A DNA stretch of 64,000 bases. Origin: Streptomyces showdoensis. GTDB lineage: Bacteria > Actinomycetota > Actinomycetes > Streptomycetales > Streptomycetaceae. The translations under genes were made by a program, and so were the position numbers. Positions 52,884 to 62,182 of the stretch are shown here, piece by piece. Each line of letters opens with the position of its first letter. Position 1 is the stretch's first letter. Where the stretch lies: NCBI RefSeq assembly GCF_039535475.1, contig NZ_BAAAXG010000026.1:1612001-1676000 (forward strand). Reading direction: 5' to 3'. The notes under the pieces are model-generated. The model was given only the letters and a program-made list of their open reading frames with translations, was not told the origin of the DNA and did no database searches.

Positions 52884-53968
52884 TGGATCCCCTCCGACAT
52901 TCGCTGGCTGTTCTGGTGGCCCATGGCCGGCTGGCCGGCAGGGGCGTGGGTGGCGTCATAGTGGACGTCGACACCGCGCAGGGCGATCTCACGGGCCGCC
53001 TCCAGGTACGACAGGGCGCCGCTGGAGCCCGGGTCGTACGTGAGGACGGTCTGCCCGTAGCTCGGCGCCTCCGAGATGCGCACGGACCTCGGGATGCTGG
53101 TCCGCAGCACCTCCTTGCCAAAGTGGCTGCGCACCTCGTCGGCCACCTGCGAGGCGAGCCTCGTCCGGCCGTCGTACATGGTGAGCAGGATCGTCGAGAC
53201 ATGCAGCCCGGGGTTCAGGTGCCCGCGCACCAGGTCGACGTTCCGCAGGAGCTGCCCCAGGCCCTCCAGCGCGTAGTACTCGCACTGGATGGGGATCAGC
53301 ACCTCGGCCCCCGCCACCATGGCGTTGACCGTGAGCAGGCCCAGCGACGGCGGGCAGTCGATCAGGATGTAGTCGAGCGGCTGCTCGTACGCCTGGATCG
53401 CCCGCTGCAGGCGGCTCTCTCGGGCCACCAGCGACACCAGCTCGATCTCGGCACCGGCGAGATCGATGGTGGCGGGGGCGCAGAAGAGGCCCTCGACGTC
53501 CTGGACCGGCTGGACGACCTCGGAGAGAGGCCGGCTCTCGACGAGGACGTCGTAGATCGAGGGGACCTCGGCATGGTGGTCGATGCCGAGCGCCGTGGAG
53601 GCGTTGCCCTGCGGGTCGAGGTCGATGACCAGGACTCGGGCACCGTGCAGGGCGAGGGAGGCGGCAAGGTTGACCGTCGTGGTCGTCTTGCCCACTCCGC
53701 CCTTCTGGTTGGCGACCACCATCACGCGGGTCTGGGCAGGCCTGGGAAGCCCCTCACCCGCACGACCCAGGGCTTCTACGGCCAGCTGGGCTGCACGGCC
53801 AATGGGGGTGTCGTCCATCGGGGGCGGTGTTTCACGTGAAACATCCTCCCCCGCCGATTCGGTTCGGGGACCGGGGACCGGATCGGTCATCGGTCCCGCG
53901 ATGTTGGCGTCGGACCGCAAGGATTCACTCTCCTCGGCTTCAGGCTCGCGATGAACAGAGCCTGCCAT
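52880..53968 (-). CDS. parA: Chromosome-partitioning ATPase ParA
   Basis: 362 residues from ATG 53968. The deviant Walker A is [19 protein letters not shown], with [14 protein letters not shown] and [12 protein letters not shown] following. An N-terminal extension of about 110 residues precedes the ATPase core and contains the parS-encoded peptide DVSRETPPP. An in-frame GTG at 54145 would start inside another parS and add 59 residues; it looks less likely. ParA forms filaments or nucleoid gradients that position ParB. It is the first gene of the parAB operon; the operon in S. coelicolor is developmentally induced. Confidence 0.95.
   Translation of the reverse strand: MAGSVHREPEAEESESLRSDANIAGPMTDPVPGPRTESAGEDVSRETPPPMDDTPIGRAAQLAVEALGRAGEGLPRPAQTRVMVVANQKGGVGKTTTTVNLAASLALHGARVLVIDLDPQGNASTALGIDHHAEVPSIYDVLVESRPLSEVVQPVQDVEGLFCAPATIDLAGAEIELVSLVARESRLQRAIQAYEQPLDYILIDCPPSLGLLTVNAMVAGAEVLIPIQCEYYALEGLGQLLRNVDLVRGHLNPGLHVSTILLTMYDGRTRLASQVADEVRSHFGKEVLRTSIPRSVRISEAPSYGQTVLTYDPGSSGALSYLEAAREIALRGVDVHYDATHAPAGQPAMGHQNSQRMSEGIQ
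53829..53842. other. parS site 8 inside parA
   Basis: Perfect GTTTCACGTGAAAC, read in the parA frame as V-S-R-E-T just before the conserved DTPIG segment. Confidence 0.95.
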
Positions 53969-54022
53969 GCTTTCGGGGTCGTGAACCAGCGAGGCCCGTG
54001 GTTCTGTGGAGGAATCCACCTC

Positions 54023-54031
54023 TGTGGACAA
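54023..54031 (-). promoter_or_regulatory. DnaA box upstream of parA
   Basis: TGTGGACAA, the exact complement of the preferred Streptomyces box TTGTCCACA, 55 bases before the chosen parA ATG. A nearby TCTGTGGAGGA is a weaker relative. Confidence 0.6.
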
Positions 54032-54129
54032 CCCCTTAACCCTCACGGGGGGTTTCGCCGGAGGTGTGCGGTCCCAGGGCGTGGCAGCCGCGCGGCCGCG
54101 GCTGATGATCCCCTGCAGCAGTGAGCGAC

Positions 54130-54143
54130 GTTTCACGTGAAAC
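54130..54143. other. parS site 9 in the parA leader
   Basis: Perfect GTTTCACGTGAAAC, about 160 bases upstream of the chosen parA start. Together with the DnaA box it makes the parA promoter region a ParB- and DnaA-accessible site, suggesting autoregulation. Confidence 0.95.
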
Positions 54144-54226
54144 ACGATGCACGCGCCGCAGGGCCGGGACCGCTCGACACTCCGAAATCTGTACGTATCG
54201 CAGCTTGTACGGATCAGTGGACAGGC

Positions 54227-54946
54227 TCAGCGGCCGCCGCGGCGGGACCGGCTGGTCCTGGCCGCCTTGGCACGCTTGGCGGCGAACCTCACACCGCCCG
54301 GGCTCTCGCCGACCTCGACCCGGACCACCGTGGACAGCGGATCGACGATCCCCTCGCCCACCTGGAGGACGGAGGTGCCGACCACTCCCAGCTTGGAGAG
54401 GGCGGCACGGGCACCGCTGATCTCCTCCTCCGCCGTGTCGCCCTTGAGCGCCAGCATCTCGCCATAGGGACGCAGCAGCGGGACGCCCCAGCCGGCCAGC
54501 CGGTCGAGCGGCGCGACCGCGCGGGCGGTGACGACGTGCACGGGCTGGAGCTTGCCCAGCATCTCCTCGGCGCGACCGCGGACCACCGTCACGTGGTCGA
54601 GGCCGAGCAGCTCGACGACCTCCTGGAGGAAGTTCGTCCGGCGCAGCAGCGGCTCCAGAAGGGTGATCTTCAGGTCCGGGCGCACCAGCGCCAGCGGGAT
54701 GCCGGGCAGGCCGGCACCGGAACCGACGTCGCACACCGTGACGCCCTCGGGGACGACCTCGGAGAGCACGGCGCAGTTCAGGATGTGGCGCTCCCACAGC
54801 CGGGGCACCTCACGTGGGCCGATGAGGCCACGCTTCACTCCCGCGTCCGCGAGGAGCTCCGCGTACCGCACGGCCTCCGGGAAGTACTCGCCGAAGACCG
54901 TCCGCGCCTGCTCCGGCGCCTGGGGAAGCTCCGCTGCCTCCGTCAC
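54227..54946 (-). CDS. rsmG: 16S rRNA m7G527 methyltransferase RsmG (GidB)
   Basis: 239 residues, SAM-dependent methyltransferase. Motif I is VCDVGSGAGLPGIPLAL, with later VTARAVAPLDRL and LKGDTAEEEI in the usual places. A basic C-terminal tail ([17 protein letters not shown]) may bind RNA. It methylates 16S rRNA at the streptomycin-related site; loss gives low-level streptomycin resistance in Streptomyces. GTG start at 54946. A terminator upstream separates it from jag, so the promoter lies in the 117-base gap. Confidence 0.96.
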   Translation of the reverse strand: MTEAAELPQAPEQARTVFGEYFPEAVRYAELLADAGVKRGLIGPREVPRLWERHILNCAVLSEVVPEGVTVCDVGSGAGLPGIPLALVRPDLKITLLEPLLRRTNFLQEVVELLGLDHVTVVRGRAEEMLGKLQPVHVVTARAVAPLDRLAGWGVPLLRPYGEMLALKGDTAEEEISGARAALSKLGVVGTSVLQVGEGIVDPLSTVVRVEVGESPGGVRFAAKRAKAARTSRSRRGGR

Positions 54947-55019
54947 GGGGAACCGTCCTTCCGTACCGCACGCATGACGTGCGAGCGCACTGTGTGGCTG
55001 ACTATCAGGCTGACAAAAT

Positions 55020-55049
55020 TCGGCCCCGCCTGCGAACAGACGGGGCCGA
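55020..55049 (-). terminator. Intrinsic terminator after jag
   Basis: On the minus strand TCGGCCCCG pairs with CGGGGCCGA around a 12-base loop and is followed by ATTTTGTC, a rare T-rich tail in this genome. It ends the rpmH-rnpA-yidD-yidC-jag operon. Confidence 0.9.
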
Positions 55050-55063
55050 CACTACGAGAGGGT

Positions 55064-55573
55064 TCAGGCAGGGAGCACGACGACAAAGCGCTGCGGCTCC
55101 TCGCCCTCGGACTCGCTGCGCAGACCGGCGGCGGCGACCGCGTCGTGCACGACCTTGCGCTCGAACGGGGTCATCGGGTCCAGCTTGACGGGCTGGCCGC
55201 TGGACTTGACCTCGTCGGCGGCCTTGGCGCCGATCTGGGCGAGCTCGGAGCGCTTCTTGGCCCGGAAGCCGGCGATGTCGAGCATCAGACGGCTGCGGTC
55301 ACCGGTCTCCCGGTGCACGGCCAGTCGGGTGAGCTCCTGAAGGGCCTCCAGCACCTCGCCGTCACGGCCGACCAGCTTCTGCAGGTCACGGCTGTTCGAG
55401 TCGCTGATGATCGAGACCGAAGCCCGGTCCGCCTCGACGTCCATGTCGATGTCGCCGTCGAGATCGGCGATGTCGAGCAGGCCTTCGAGGTAGTCGGCCG
55501 CGATCTCACCCTCCTGCTCCAGGCGGGTCAGGGTGTCGCCACCCTCGGCGGCGGAGGTGGTGCCTTCCGTCAC
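55064..55573 (-). CDS. jag: Jag/KhpB-type RNA-binding protein (KH and R3H domains)
   Basis: 169 residues. KH domain from about residue 50 (LVGRDGEVLEALQELTRLAV), then the R3H domain with DRSRLMLDIAGFRAKKRSEL and the terminal PMTPFERKVVHDAVA signature. It lacks the longer N-terminal Jag domain of Firmicutes. KhpB-type proteins bind mRNA and affect cell-wall growth control; here it lies 29 bases after yidC in the conserved oriC operon. GTG start at 55573. Confidence 0.93.
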   Translation of the reverse strand: MTEGTTSAAEGGDTLTRLEQEGEIAADYLEGLLDIADLDGDIDMDVEADRASVSIISDSNSRDLQKLVGRDGEVLEALQELTRLAVHRETGDRSRLMLDIAGFRAKKRSELAQIGAKAADEVKSSGQPVKLDPMTPFERKVVHDAVAAAGLRSESEGEEPQRFVVVLPA

Positions 55574-55602
55574 GGATGGACTCCTTCTTGCTTCGTGGAG
55601 GC

Positions 55603-56931
55603 TTACTTCTTGGAGGAGGGGTGCTTGGGCCGCTGCTGGCCCTTGCGCTGGCGGGAGCCACCGGAGTTGGCCCGCTGGCGCGTCGGCTTGTCGCCCGCGT
55701 CCGGGGAGCCGGCCTTGGTGCCCTTGGCCTCCGACTGCGGCTTCTTCTCCAGCGAGGGAGCCGCCTTCTCGTCAGCGACGTCAGCAGTGGCGTCGGCGGC
55801 GTCCTCGGCGTCCGGGGCCGAGTCCTCGGCCTCCTTCGCCGTGGTCTGCTGGCCGCCACCGGACTGGCGCTGGGCCTTGGTCTGGCGCTTGGGCTGCTGG
55901 CGCCGCGTACCGGCACCGCCCTCCGCCTCGGCGACCGCGGTGTCGCTCTTGATCACGGTGCCGTCGGCCTGGGCGGCGAAGCCGGCCTTGGCCAGGCCCG
56001 TGAAGAAGCGGCGCTCGTTCTCGTTGCGGTCGCTGCCCTTGGCGACGATCGCCTTGACGATGTTCTTCCGCCGACGGCCGCGGACCTCGCCGTGGTGGGT
56101 GACGCCCTTGAGTAGGCGCTGCAGGTAGGCGTCCTGGGCCTTGCTGCCCGGCGTCGGGTTCTGGTTGATCACGTACATCTGCTGGCCCATGGTCCACACG
56201 TTGGTGGTCAGCCAGTAGACGAGGACACCGACGGGGAAGTTGATGCCCATGACGGCGAAGATCACCGGGAAGATGTACATGAGCATCTTCTGCTGCTGCA
56301 TGTACGGGGTCTTCACCGAGAGGTCGACGTTCTTCATCATCAGCTGGCGCTGGGTGAAGAACTGCGAGGCCGACATCAGGATGATCATGACCGCGGTGAC
56401 GATGCGGACATCGGTCAGCGAGGCGTCGAGGGCGGCGACCTTCTCGGCGCTGTCCGTGAACTTGGCGGCCAGCGGGGCACCGAAGATGTGGGCCTGCCGG
56501 GCGCTCTCGAGCAGCGGCTGGTCGATGACGCCGATCGTCTTGCCCGAGGCGATCGCGGAGAGCACGTGGTACAGCGCGAAGAAGAACGGCGACTGGGCCA
56601 GGATGGGAAGGCACGAGGAGAGCGGGTTGGTGCCCGTCTCCTTGTACAGCTTCATCATCTCTTCGGACTGACGCTGCTTGTCGCTCTTGTAGCGCTCCTG
56701 GATCGCCTTCATCTTCGGCTGGAGCGCCTGCATGTTCCGCGTCGACTTGATCTGCTTCACGAAGAGCGGGATCAGGCAGATACGGATCAGCACCACGAGG
56801 GACACGATGGACAGACCCCAGGCCCAGCCCGTGTCAGGGCCGAAGATCGCCCCGTACATCTTGTGGAACTGGACGATCACCCATGAGACAGGTGTGGTGA
56901 TGAAGCTGAACAGACTGGCAATCGTGTCCAC
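55603..56931 (-). CDS. yidC: Membrane protein insertase YidC (OxaA)
   Basis: 442 residues. The first helix ([19 protein letters not shown]) and the core YidC/Oxa1 helices including [15 protein letters not shown] and the conserved [21 protein letters not shown] are clear, five membrane segments in all. The long basic/low-complexity C-terminus (about 180 residues, Lys/Ala/Gly-rich) is typical of actinobacteria and probably contacts the ribosome. It inserts membrane proteins with or without SecYEG. GTG start at 56931, 3 bases after the yidD stop. Confidence 0.96.
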   Translation of the reverse strand: MDTIASLFSFITTPVSWVIVQFHKMYGAIFGPDTGWAWGLSIVSLVVLIRICLIPLFVKQIKSTRNMQALQPKMKAIQERYKSDKQRQSEEMMKLYKETGTNPLSSCLPILAQSPFFFALYHVLSAIASGKTIGVIDQPLLESARQAHIFGAPLAAKFTDSAEKVAALDASLTDVRIVTAVMIILMSASQFFTQRQLMMKNVDLSVKTPYMQQQKMLMYIFPVIFAVMGINFPVGVLVYWLTTNVWTMGQQMYVINQNPTPGSKAQDAYLQRLLKGVTHHGEVRGRRRKNIVKAIVAKGSDRNENERRFFTGLAKAGFAAQADGTVIKSDTAVAEAEGGAGTRRQQPKRQTKAQRQSGGGQQTTAKEAEDSAPDAEDAADATADVADEKAAPSLEKKPQSEAKGTKAGSPDAGDKPTRQRANSGGSRQRKGQQRPKHPSSKK

Positions 56932-56934
56932 TAA

Positions 56935-57261
56935 TCAGGCTCCTTGAGCTTTGGGCGAGGTCTCTCCGACCGGGCTCGTCTCGGCGGAGATCCCGCCCTT
57001 GTCTCCGCGCAGGGCGGCGCGCAGCATCTCGTGCCAGCGCGGCCGCTTGCGCAGGGGAACATGGTCCACGCCGCCCGGCGACCACGGGTTGCACCGCAGG
57101 ATGCGCCAGGCGGTCAGGGCTGTGCCCTTGATCGCGCCATGCCGGTCGATGGCCGTGAATCCGTAGCGGGAACACGACGGGTAGTACCGGCAGACGGGGC
57201 CCAGGAGCGGGCTGATCGTCCACTGGTACAGCTTGATGAGGGCCAGCAGCGGGTACTTCAT
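56935..57261 (-). CDS. yidD: Membrane protein insertion efficiency factor YidD
   Basis: 108 residues, small amphipathic protein with the conserved [27 protein letters not shown] and [14 protein letters not shown] CPWSPGG-like ending ([13 protein letters not shown]). It supports YidC-dependent insertion at the inner membrane. ATG at 57261 overlaps the rnpA stop by 4 bases. A Lys/Gly-rich C-terminal extension (about 25 residues) is seen, beyond the usual 75-80 residues. Confidence 0.93.
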   Translation of the reverse strand: MKYPLLALIKLYQWTISPLLGPVCRYYPSCSRYGFTAIDRHGAIKGTALTAWRILRCNPWSPGGVDHVPLRKRPRWHEMLRAALRGDKGGISAETSPVGETSPKAQGA

Positions 57262-57629
57262 CGCGTGCCCCCTCCCAGGAGCCGCTGAAGAGCGGCGTCC
57301 AGGTCTCGGGCCAGCTGTGCATGATCGGCGTCGCCGGCTCCGGGCAACGCCCGTACCACCACCAGGCTACCGGGGGGCAGCTCGGTGAGCCGTTCACGCA
57401 CGAGATGGCGCAAACGACGCTTCACCTGATTGCGGACGACCGCTCCGCCAACGGCTTTGCTCACGACGAAACCCGCACGCGTCGGGGGAGCGCTCTCCCC
57501 AGGCGCGTGCGGGTCCGTTTTACCGCTGCGTAGGTGGACGACGAGGCTCGGGCGTCCGGCCCGGCGTCCTCGGCGTACCGCGGTCGCGAAGTCCTCGCGC
57601 CGCCTCAGCCGATTCTCGGTAGGCAGCAC
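57258..57629 (-). CDS. rnpA: Ribonuclease P protein component
   Basis: 123 residues. The RNR signature [14 protein letters not shown] is clear, preceded by [12 protein letters not shown], and the N-terminus [15 protein letters not shown] is typical. It supports the RNase P ribozyme in tRNA 5' processing. It shares the operon with rpmH (21 bases upstream) and overlaps yidD. Confidence 0.96.
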   Translation of the reverse strand: MLPTENRLRRREDFATAVRRGRRAGRPSLVVHLRSGKTDPHAPGESAPPTRAGFVVSKAVGGAVVRNQVKRRLRHLVRERLTELPPGSLVVVRALPGAGDADHAQLARDLDAALQRLLGGGTR

Positions 57630-57650
57630 GTCATGACCTGATTAGTCAGA

Positions 57651-57788
57651 TCAGGCGGACAGCTCAGCGCGACCCTTGGCACGGCGGTTCGCCAGGATGG
57701 CGCGGCCGGCGCGGGTGCGCATGCGCAGGCGGAAGCCGTGGGTCTTCGCGCGACGACGGTTGTTCGGCTGGAAGGTGCGCTTGCTCAC
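57651..57788 (-). CDS. rpmH: Ribosomal protein bL34
   Basis: 45 residues: [20 protein letters not shown] at the start and [20 protein letters not shown] later, an almost invariant L34. GTG start at 57788. First gene of the oriC-proximal minus-strand operon and divergent from dnaA; the operon promoter lies in the 380-base gap shared with dnaA. Confidence 0.98.
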   Translation of the reverse strand: MSKRTFQPNNRRRAKTHGFRLRMRTRAGRAILANRRAKGRAELSA

Positions 57789-58168
57789 TCGGGGGCTCCA
57801 GAAATGATTCGTTGGTGGCGGGACATCGCCTGGCTGTCACCGTGCGCCCACGAGAAGCTCGCAATACGCCCGAGTGCACCGCTTCGCGATCACATATGGT
57901 GATCTTCGCCCATCGGAGGCAGGCGGCAGCAGCCATCGACAACTCGACCTGGTTACGGTACGCGCGGCTACGCCATCCGGTCAAACCGGCCGGTCACCGG
58001 GGTCCATTGTGCACAGGCTGTGGACAACAACTTGAACCACGTCAGCCGCCGCGACTACCGTGGCTGGACTCCGCAATCTTTTCCGTTCTGTCCTTACCTG
58101 TCCTTCAGGACTTCGACCAACCGTCCCGAGAACCACACATTCGTGGGACCTGCGAGGAAGCGTGCCCC
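57789..58168. promoter_or_regulatory. rpmH/dnaA divergent control region
   Basis: 380 bases without a gene. Two DnaA boxes close to each other, TTGTGCACA (58007-58015) and TGTGGACAA (58019-58027), lie about 145 bases before the dnaA start, consistent with known autoregulation of dnaA in Streptomyces. Promoter elements could not be fixed by eye. Confidence 0.75.
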
Positions 58169-59986
58169 GTGGCTGACGTACCTGCCGATCTTGCCGCAGT
58201 GTGGCCGCGCGTGCTGGAACAGCTTCTCGGCGAAGGCCAGCAGGGCATCGAGGGCAAGGACCGGCAGTGGATCGAGCGCTGCCAGCCGCTCGCGCTGGTG
58301 GCCGACACCGCCCTGCTCGCGGTCCCCAACGAGTACGGCAAGCAGGTCCTCGAGGGCCGGCTCGCCCCGCTGATCAGCGAGGCCCTCAGCCACGCCTGCG
58401 GACGTCCGATCCGGATCGCGATCACCGTCGACGACTCGGTCGGCGAGCCGACCCCGCCCGCGCCGCCCGTCCGGCAGGCGCCGCAGCCCCAGCCGCCGCA
58501 GCGCTACGACGAGCGCCCGTCGGCGGAGCCGTACGGAAAGTACGAGAAGTACGAGAAGTACGACGAGTACGGGCGCCCGCTGCCGGACGACGGTCTGCCG
58601 ACCGCCCGGCCCGCCTACCCCGAGTACCAGCAGCAGCGTCCGGAGCCCGGCTCCTGGCCGCGCGCCCAGGAGGACCTGTCCTGGCAGCAGCAGCGGCTCG
58701 GCGGCTTCCAGGAGCGCGACCCGTACGCGACGGCCCGCCCCCAGCAGCCGCAGCCGCGGTACGACGAGCGGCCCCCGGCGTACGAGCAGCCGCAGCGGCC
58801 CGAGCGCGGCGAGCTGCCGGAGCCGCAGCGGCCGGGCGGCGGCCCCGGCGGGCGCCCCGTCCCCGGCCCGATGGGCACCGGTCCCACCGGCGGCGGCCCC
58901 GGCATGGGCGGTCCCTCCGGGCCGGGTGCCGGTTCCGGCGCGCCCGGCGAGCAGCACGCGCGGCTGAACCCCAAGTACCTGTTCGACACCTTCGTCATCG
59001 GTTCCTCGAACCGCTTCGCCCACGCCGCCGCCGTCGCGGTGGCCGAGGCGCCGGCGAAGGCGTACAACCCCCTCTTCATCTACGGGGAGTCGGGGCTCGG
59101 CAAGACCCATCTGCTGCACGCGATCGGTCACTACGCCCGCAGCCTCTACCCGGGCACGCGGGTGCGGTACGTGAGCTCGGAGGAGTTCACCAACGAGTTC
59201 ATCAACTCGATCCGCGACGGCAAGGGCGACGCCTTCCGCAAGCGCTACCGCGATGTGGACATCCTGCTGGTCGACGACATCCAGTTCCTCGCGAGCAAGG
59301 AGTCGACGCAGGAGGAGTTCTTCCACACGTTCAACACGCTCCACAACGCCAACAAGCAGATCGTGCTCTCCTCGGACCGGCCGCCCAAGCAGCTGGTGAC
59401 CCTGGAGGACCGGCTCCGCAACCGCTTCGAGTGGGGCCTGACCACCGACGTGCAGCCGCCGGAGCTGGAGACGCGCATCGCGATCCTGCGCAAGAAGGCG
59501 GTCCAGGAGCAGCTGAACGCCCCGCCGGAGGTGCTGGAGTTCATCGCCTCGCGGATCTCGCGGAACATCCGCGAGCTGGAGGGCGCGCTGATCCGGGTGA
59601 CGGCCTTCGCGAGCCTCAACCGGCAGCCGGTGGACCTCGGTCTGACCGAGATCGTCCTCAAGGACCTGATCCCGGGCGGCGAGGACTCGGCGCCGGAGAT
59701 CACCGCCGGCGCGATCATGGCGGCCACGGCGGACTACTTCGGGCTGACCGTGGAGGACCTGTGCGGCTCCTCCCGCAGCCGGGTGCTGGTCACGGCCCGA
59801 CAGATCGCCATGTACCTGTGCCGGGAGCTCACGGACCTGTCGCTGCCGAAGATCGGCGCGCAGTTCGGCGGCCGTGACCACACCACGGTCATGCACGCCG
59901 ACCGCAAGATCCGCGCCCTGATGGCGGAGCGCCGCTCCATCTACAACCAGGTCACCGAGCTGACCAACCGCATCAAGAACGGCTGA
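58169..59986 (+). CDS. dnaA: Chromosomal replication initiator DnaA
   Basis: 605 residues, the long streptomycete form. Domain I is [20 protein letters not shown]..., domain II is a low-complexity Pro/Arg/Gln/Tyr linker of about 180 residues ([11 protein letters not shown]), then the AAA+ core with [13 protein letters not shown] (Walker A) and LVDDIQFLA (Walker B), and a C-terminal DNA-binding domain with [18 protein letters not shown] at 58169 with GAGGAAG upstream. It binds the boxes of the oriC that follows the gene and its own promoter region. A terminator with a 20-bp stem ends it. Confidence 0.98.
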   Translation: MADVPADLAAVWPRVLEQLLGEGQQGIEGKDRQWIERCQPLALVADTALLAVPNEYGKQVLEGRLAPLISEALSHACGRPIRIAITVDDSVGEPTPPAPPVRQAPQPQPPQRYDERPSAEPYGKYEKYEKYDEYGRPLPDDGLPTARPAYPEYQQQRPEPGSWPRAQEDLSWQQQRLGGFQERDPYATARPQQPQPRYDERPPAYEQPQRPERGELPEPQRPGGGPGGRPVPGPMGTGPTGGGPGMGGPSGPGAGSGAPGEQHARLNPKYLFDTFVIGSSNRFAHAAAVAVAEAPAKAYNPLFIYGESGLGKTHLLHAIGHYARSLYPGTRVRYVSSEEFTNEFINSIRDGKGDAFRKRYRDVDILLVDDIQFLASKESTQEEFFHTFNTLHNANKQIVLSSDRPPKQLVTLEDRLRNRFEWGLTTDVQPPELETRIAILRKKAVQEQLNAPPEVLEFIASRISRNIRELEGALIRVTAFASLNRQPVDLGLTEIVLKDLIPGGEDSAPEITAGAIMAATADYFGLTVEDLCGSSRSRVLVTARQIAMYLCRELTDLSLPKIGAQFGGRDHTTVMHADRKIRALMAERRSIYNQVTELTNRIKNG

Positions 59987-60003
59987 GACGCCGCGTAGCA
60001 CCT

Positions 60004-60047
60004 CGCCGAAGGGCGCCCCGGGAGATGTCCCGGGGCGCCCTTCGGCG
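60004..60047 (+). terminator. Long perfect terminator after dnaA
   Basis: A 20-bp perfect stem (starting CGCCGAAGGGCGCCCC) with a 4-base loop GATG, 18 bases past the dnaA stop. It insulates oriC from dnaA transcription. Confidence 0.93.
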
Positions 60048-60112
60048 TTCCCGAAGCCTTCCCCGAAGCCTTCCCCGACGCCTTCCCCGAAGCCTTCCTG
60101 AAGCCCTTCCCG
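60048..60112. repeat. Tandem 12-bp repeats of the CCTTCCCCGAAG type
   Basis: Five to six imperfect copies (TTCCCGAAGCC, TTCCCCGAAGCC, TTCCCCGACGCC, TTCCCCGAAGCC, TTCCTGAAGCCC) run directly from the terminator stem to the first DnaA box. No coding sense is supported on either strand. The repeat shares TTC/GAAG with the terminator arm, so it probably arose by slippage from it. Confidence 0.75.
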
Positions 60113-60972
60113 GTGGGTCTGTGGACGCTCCGCGGACGGCCCGAAAGCGGTCCCAGGGCTGCCCGAGGGGGGTCGGGAAGCTGCCTGAGGGCGGTCCACG
60201 GGCGGTCCGCGGCCGCTGACCGAGCCCCGTGCACACCTGTGTACGAGACCCCGCTGTTCGATTACTCCGTTCCGGTGGCGGGTTCTCCACAGATTGGGGG
60301 ATGATCTCCCGTCCACAGGGTGGGGACTGCGAAGTTATCCGGATTGCATCCACAGGGGGACCGGCTGACAGATCATCACTCCAGGTCAGAGGCCTGTGGA
60401 ATTGTTGGCAAACGATCTCCACAGCCTGTGGATGAAAAATCTGTCCACAAGCGCCCGGCTCGGTTGTCCACCGGCCGCCCACAGGGTCCGGGCGGTTGCC
60501 CACAGCTTCTCCACACTGCTGTCCACTGTTCGGCAACGAAACACCCGGTCTCACCGCACCGAGTGAAAGCGGTCACACCAAGGGAGACGTTTGGGCTGTG
60601 GGGAACCTGGGGAAAGCTGGGGACAGCACTGGGGAGAACTCCCCATGCCCTGTGAATCGGGTGTGCAGAACTTTCGCGTGTCCACAGAACGGCCCGGTTG
60701 TCCACGGGCTCCACCCACAGGGTCGGTGGACAAAAAAGCGGCGCTGACCTGCGCGAACAGCGTTATCCACGGTTTCCACAGCCCCTACTACTACTCCCAC
60801 AGAGAGTTAGCTAGGAATCCGCTTCGAAGCGGGGCCTGTGCACAACTCGAGCCCGGAGCCTCGGCGACCTCTTGTCGCGACTTGACCCCGAGCCGCACCG
60901 AGTGTCGGTGGCGTACGTCAGACTGGTTCCCGCAGTCGACGAAGAGCCAGCAACAAGCAGGAGGCGGTTCCG
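60113..60972. other. Origin of replication oriC
   Basis: About 860 bases between dnaA and dnaN with dense DnaA boxes. Clear plus-strand matches (TTNTCCACA-like, 0-2 changes) are at 60283, 60309, 60441, 60464, 60496, 60507, 60519, 60678, 60698, 60763 and 60772. Minus-strand matches are at 60120, 60427, 60597 and 60725; 60837 is a two-way TGTGCACAA. The arrangement is not uniform, leaving a sparser gap near 60530-60590. Streptomyces oriC is known to be of this structure with about 19 boxes and no AT-rich 13-mers. The dnaN promoter must lie at the right end. Confidence 0.95.
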
Positions 60973-62103
60973 GTGAAGATCCGGGTGGAGCGCGACGTAC
61001 TTGCCGAGGCGGTGGCCTGGGTGGCCCGCAGCCTCCCGGCCCGTCCGCCGGCTCCCGTGCTCGCGGGCCTTCTGCTGAAGGCCGAGGACGGCGCGCTGAG
61101 CTTCTCCAGCTTCGACTACGAGGTCTCGGCCCGCGTCTCCGTCGAGGCCGAGGTCGAGGAGGACGGCACCGTCCTGGTCTCCGGCCGCCTGCTCGCCGAC
61201 ATCTGCCGCGCCCTCCCCAACCGTCCGGTGGAGATCTCCACAGACGGTGTACGGGCGACCGTGGTCTGCGGCTCCTCCCGCTTCACCCTCCACACCCTGC
61301 CTGTGGAGGAGTACCCGTCGCTGCCGGAGATGCCCACCGCCACCGGCACCGTCCCCGGTGAGGTCTTCGCCTCCGCCGCCGCCCAGGTGGCCATCGCCGC
61401 CGGCCGCGACGACACGCTGCCCGTGCTCACCGGTGTGCGCATCGAGATCGAGGGCGACACCGTCACCCTGGCCTCCACCGACCGCTACCGCTTCGCCGTC
61501 CGCGAGTTCCTGTGGAAGCCGGAGTCCCCGGACGCCTCCGCGGTCGCCCTGGTGCCCGCGAAGACCCTGCTGGACACCGCCAAGGCCCTGACCAGCGGTG
61601 ACACGGTCACCCTGGCGCTCTCCGGCTCCGGCAAGGGCGAGGGCCTGATCGGCTTCGAGGGCGCCGGCCGCCGCACCACCACCCGGCTGCTCGAGGGCGA
61701 CCTGCCGAAGTACCGGACGCTCTTCCCCACCGAGTTCAACTCGGTCGCGGTGATCGAGACCGCCCCCTTCGTCGAGGCCGTCAAGCGCGTGGCCCTGGTG
61801 GCCGAGCGCAACACCCCGGTCCGGCTCAGCTTCGAGCAGGGCGTGCTCATCCTGGAGGCCGGCTCCAGCGACGACGCACAGGCTGTGGAGCGGGTGGACG
61901 CGCAGCTGGACGGCGACGACATCTCGATCGCCTTCAACCCGACCTTCCTGCTGGACGGCCTGAGCGCGATCGACTCCCCGGTCGCCCAGCTCTCCTTCAC
62001 GACCTCCACGAAGCCGGCGCTGCTGAGCGGCAAGCCGGCGCTCGACGCGGAGGCGGACGAGGCCTACAAGTACCTGATCATGCCGGTACGCCTGAGCGGC
62101 TGA
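60973..62103 (+). CDS. dnaN: DNA polymerase III beta sliding clamp
   Basis: 376 residues, three repeated clamp domains, with the family segments MKIRVERDVLAEAVAWVAR, LPVLTGVRIEIEG and YLIMPVRL at the end. Forms the dimeric ring that tethers polymerase III. GTG start at 60973 with AGGAGG at 8 bases. It follows oriC and precedes gnd and recF on the same strand. Confidence 0.98.
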   Translation: MKIRVERDVLAEAVAWVARSLPARPPAPVLAGLLLKAEDGALSFSSFDYEVSARVSVEAEVEEDGTVLVSGRLLADICRALPNRPVEISTDGVRATVVCGSSRFTLHTLPVEEYPSLPEMPTATGTVPGEVFASAAAQVAIAAGRDDTLPVLTGVRIEIEGDTVTLASTDRYRFAVREFLWKPESPDASAVALVPAKTLLDTAKALTSGDTVTLALSGSGKGEGLIGFEGAGRRTTTRLLEGDLPKYRTLFPTEFNSVAVIETAPFVEAVKRVALVAERNTPVRLSFEQGVLILEAGSSDDAQAVERVDAQLDGDDISIAFNPTFLLDGLSAIDSPVAQLSFTTSTKPALLSGKPALDAEADEAYKYLIMPVRLSG

Positions 62104-62182
62104 CCCCACAGGTGTGCACCCGCGTCCGGGCGTAGGCTCGGACGCGGGTACGAACCGCACACGACGCTTAAGGAATCATCTG

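Noticed and set aside
58007..58027. The DnaA boxes before dnaA as a second origin
   Set aside because: Two boxes only; this fits promoter autoregulation, while the dense array lies between dnaA and dnaN.
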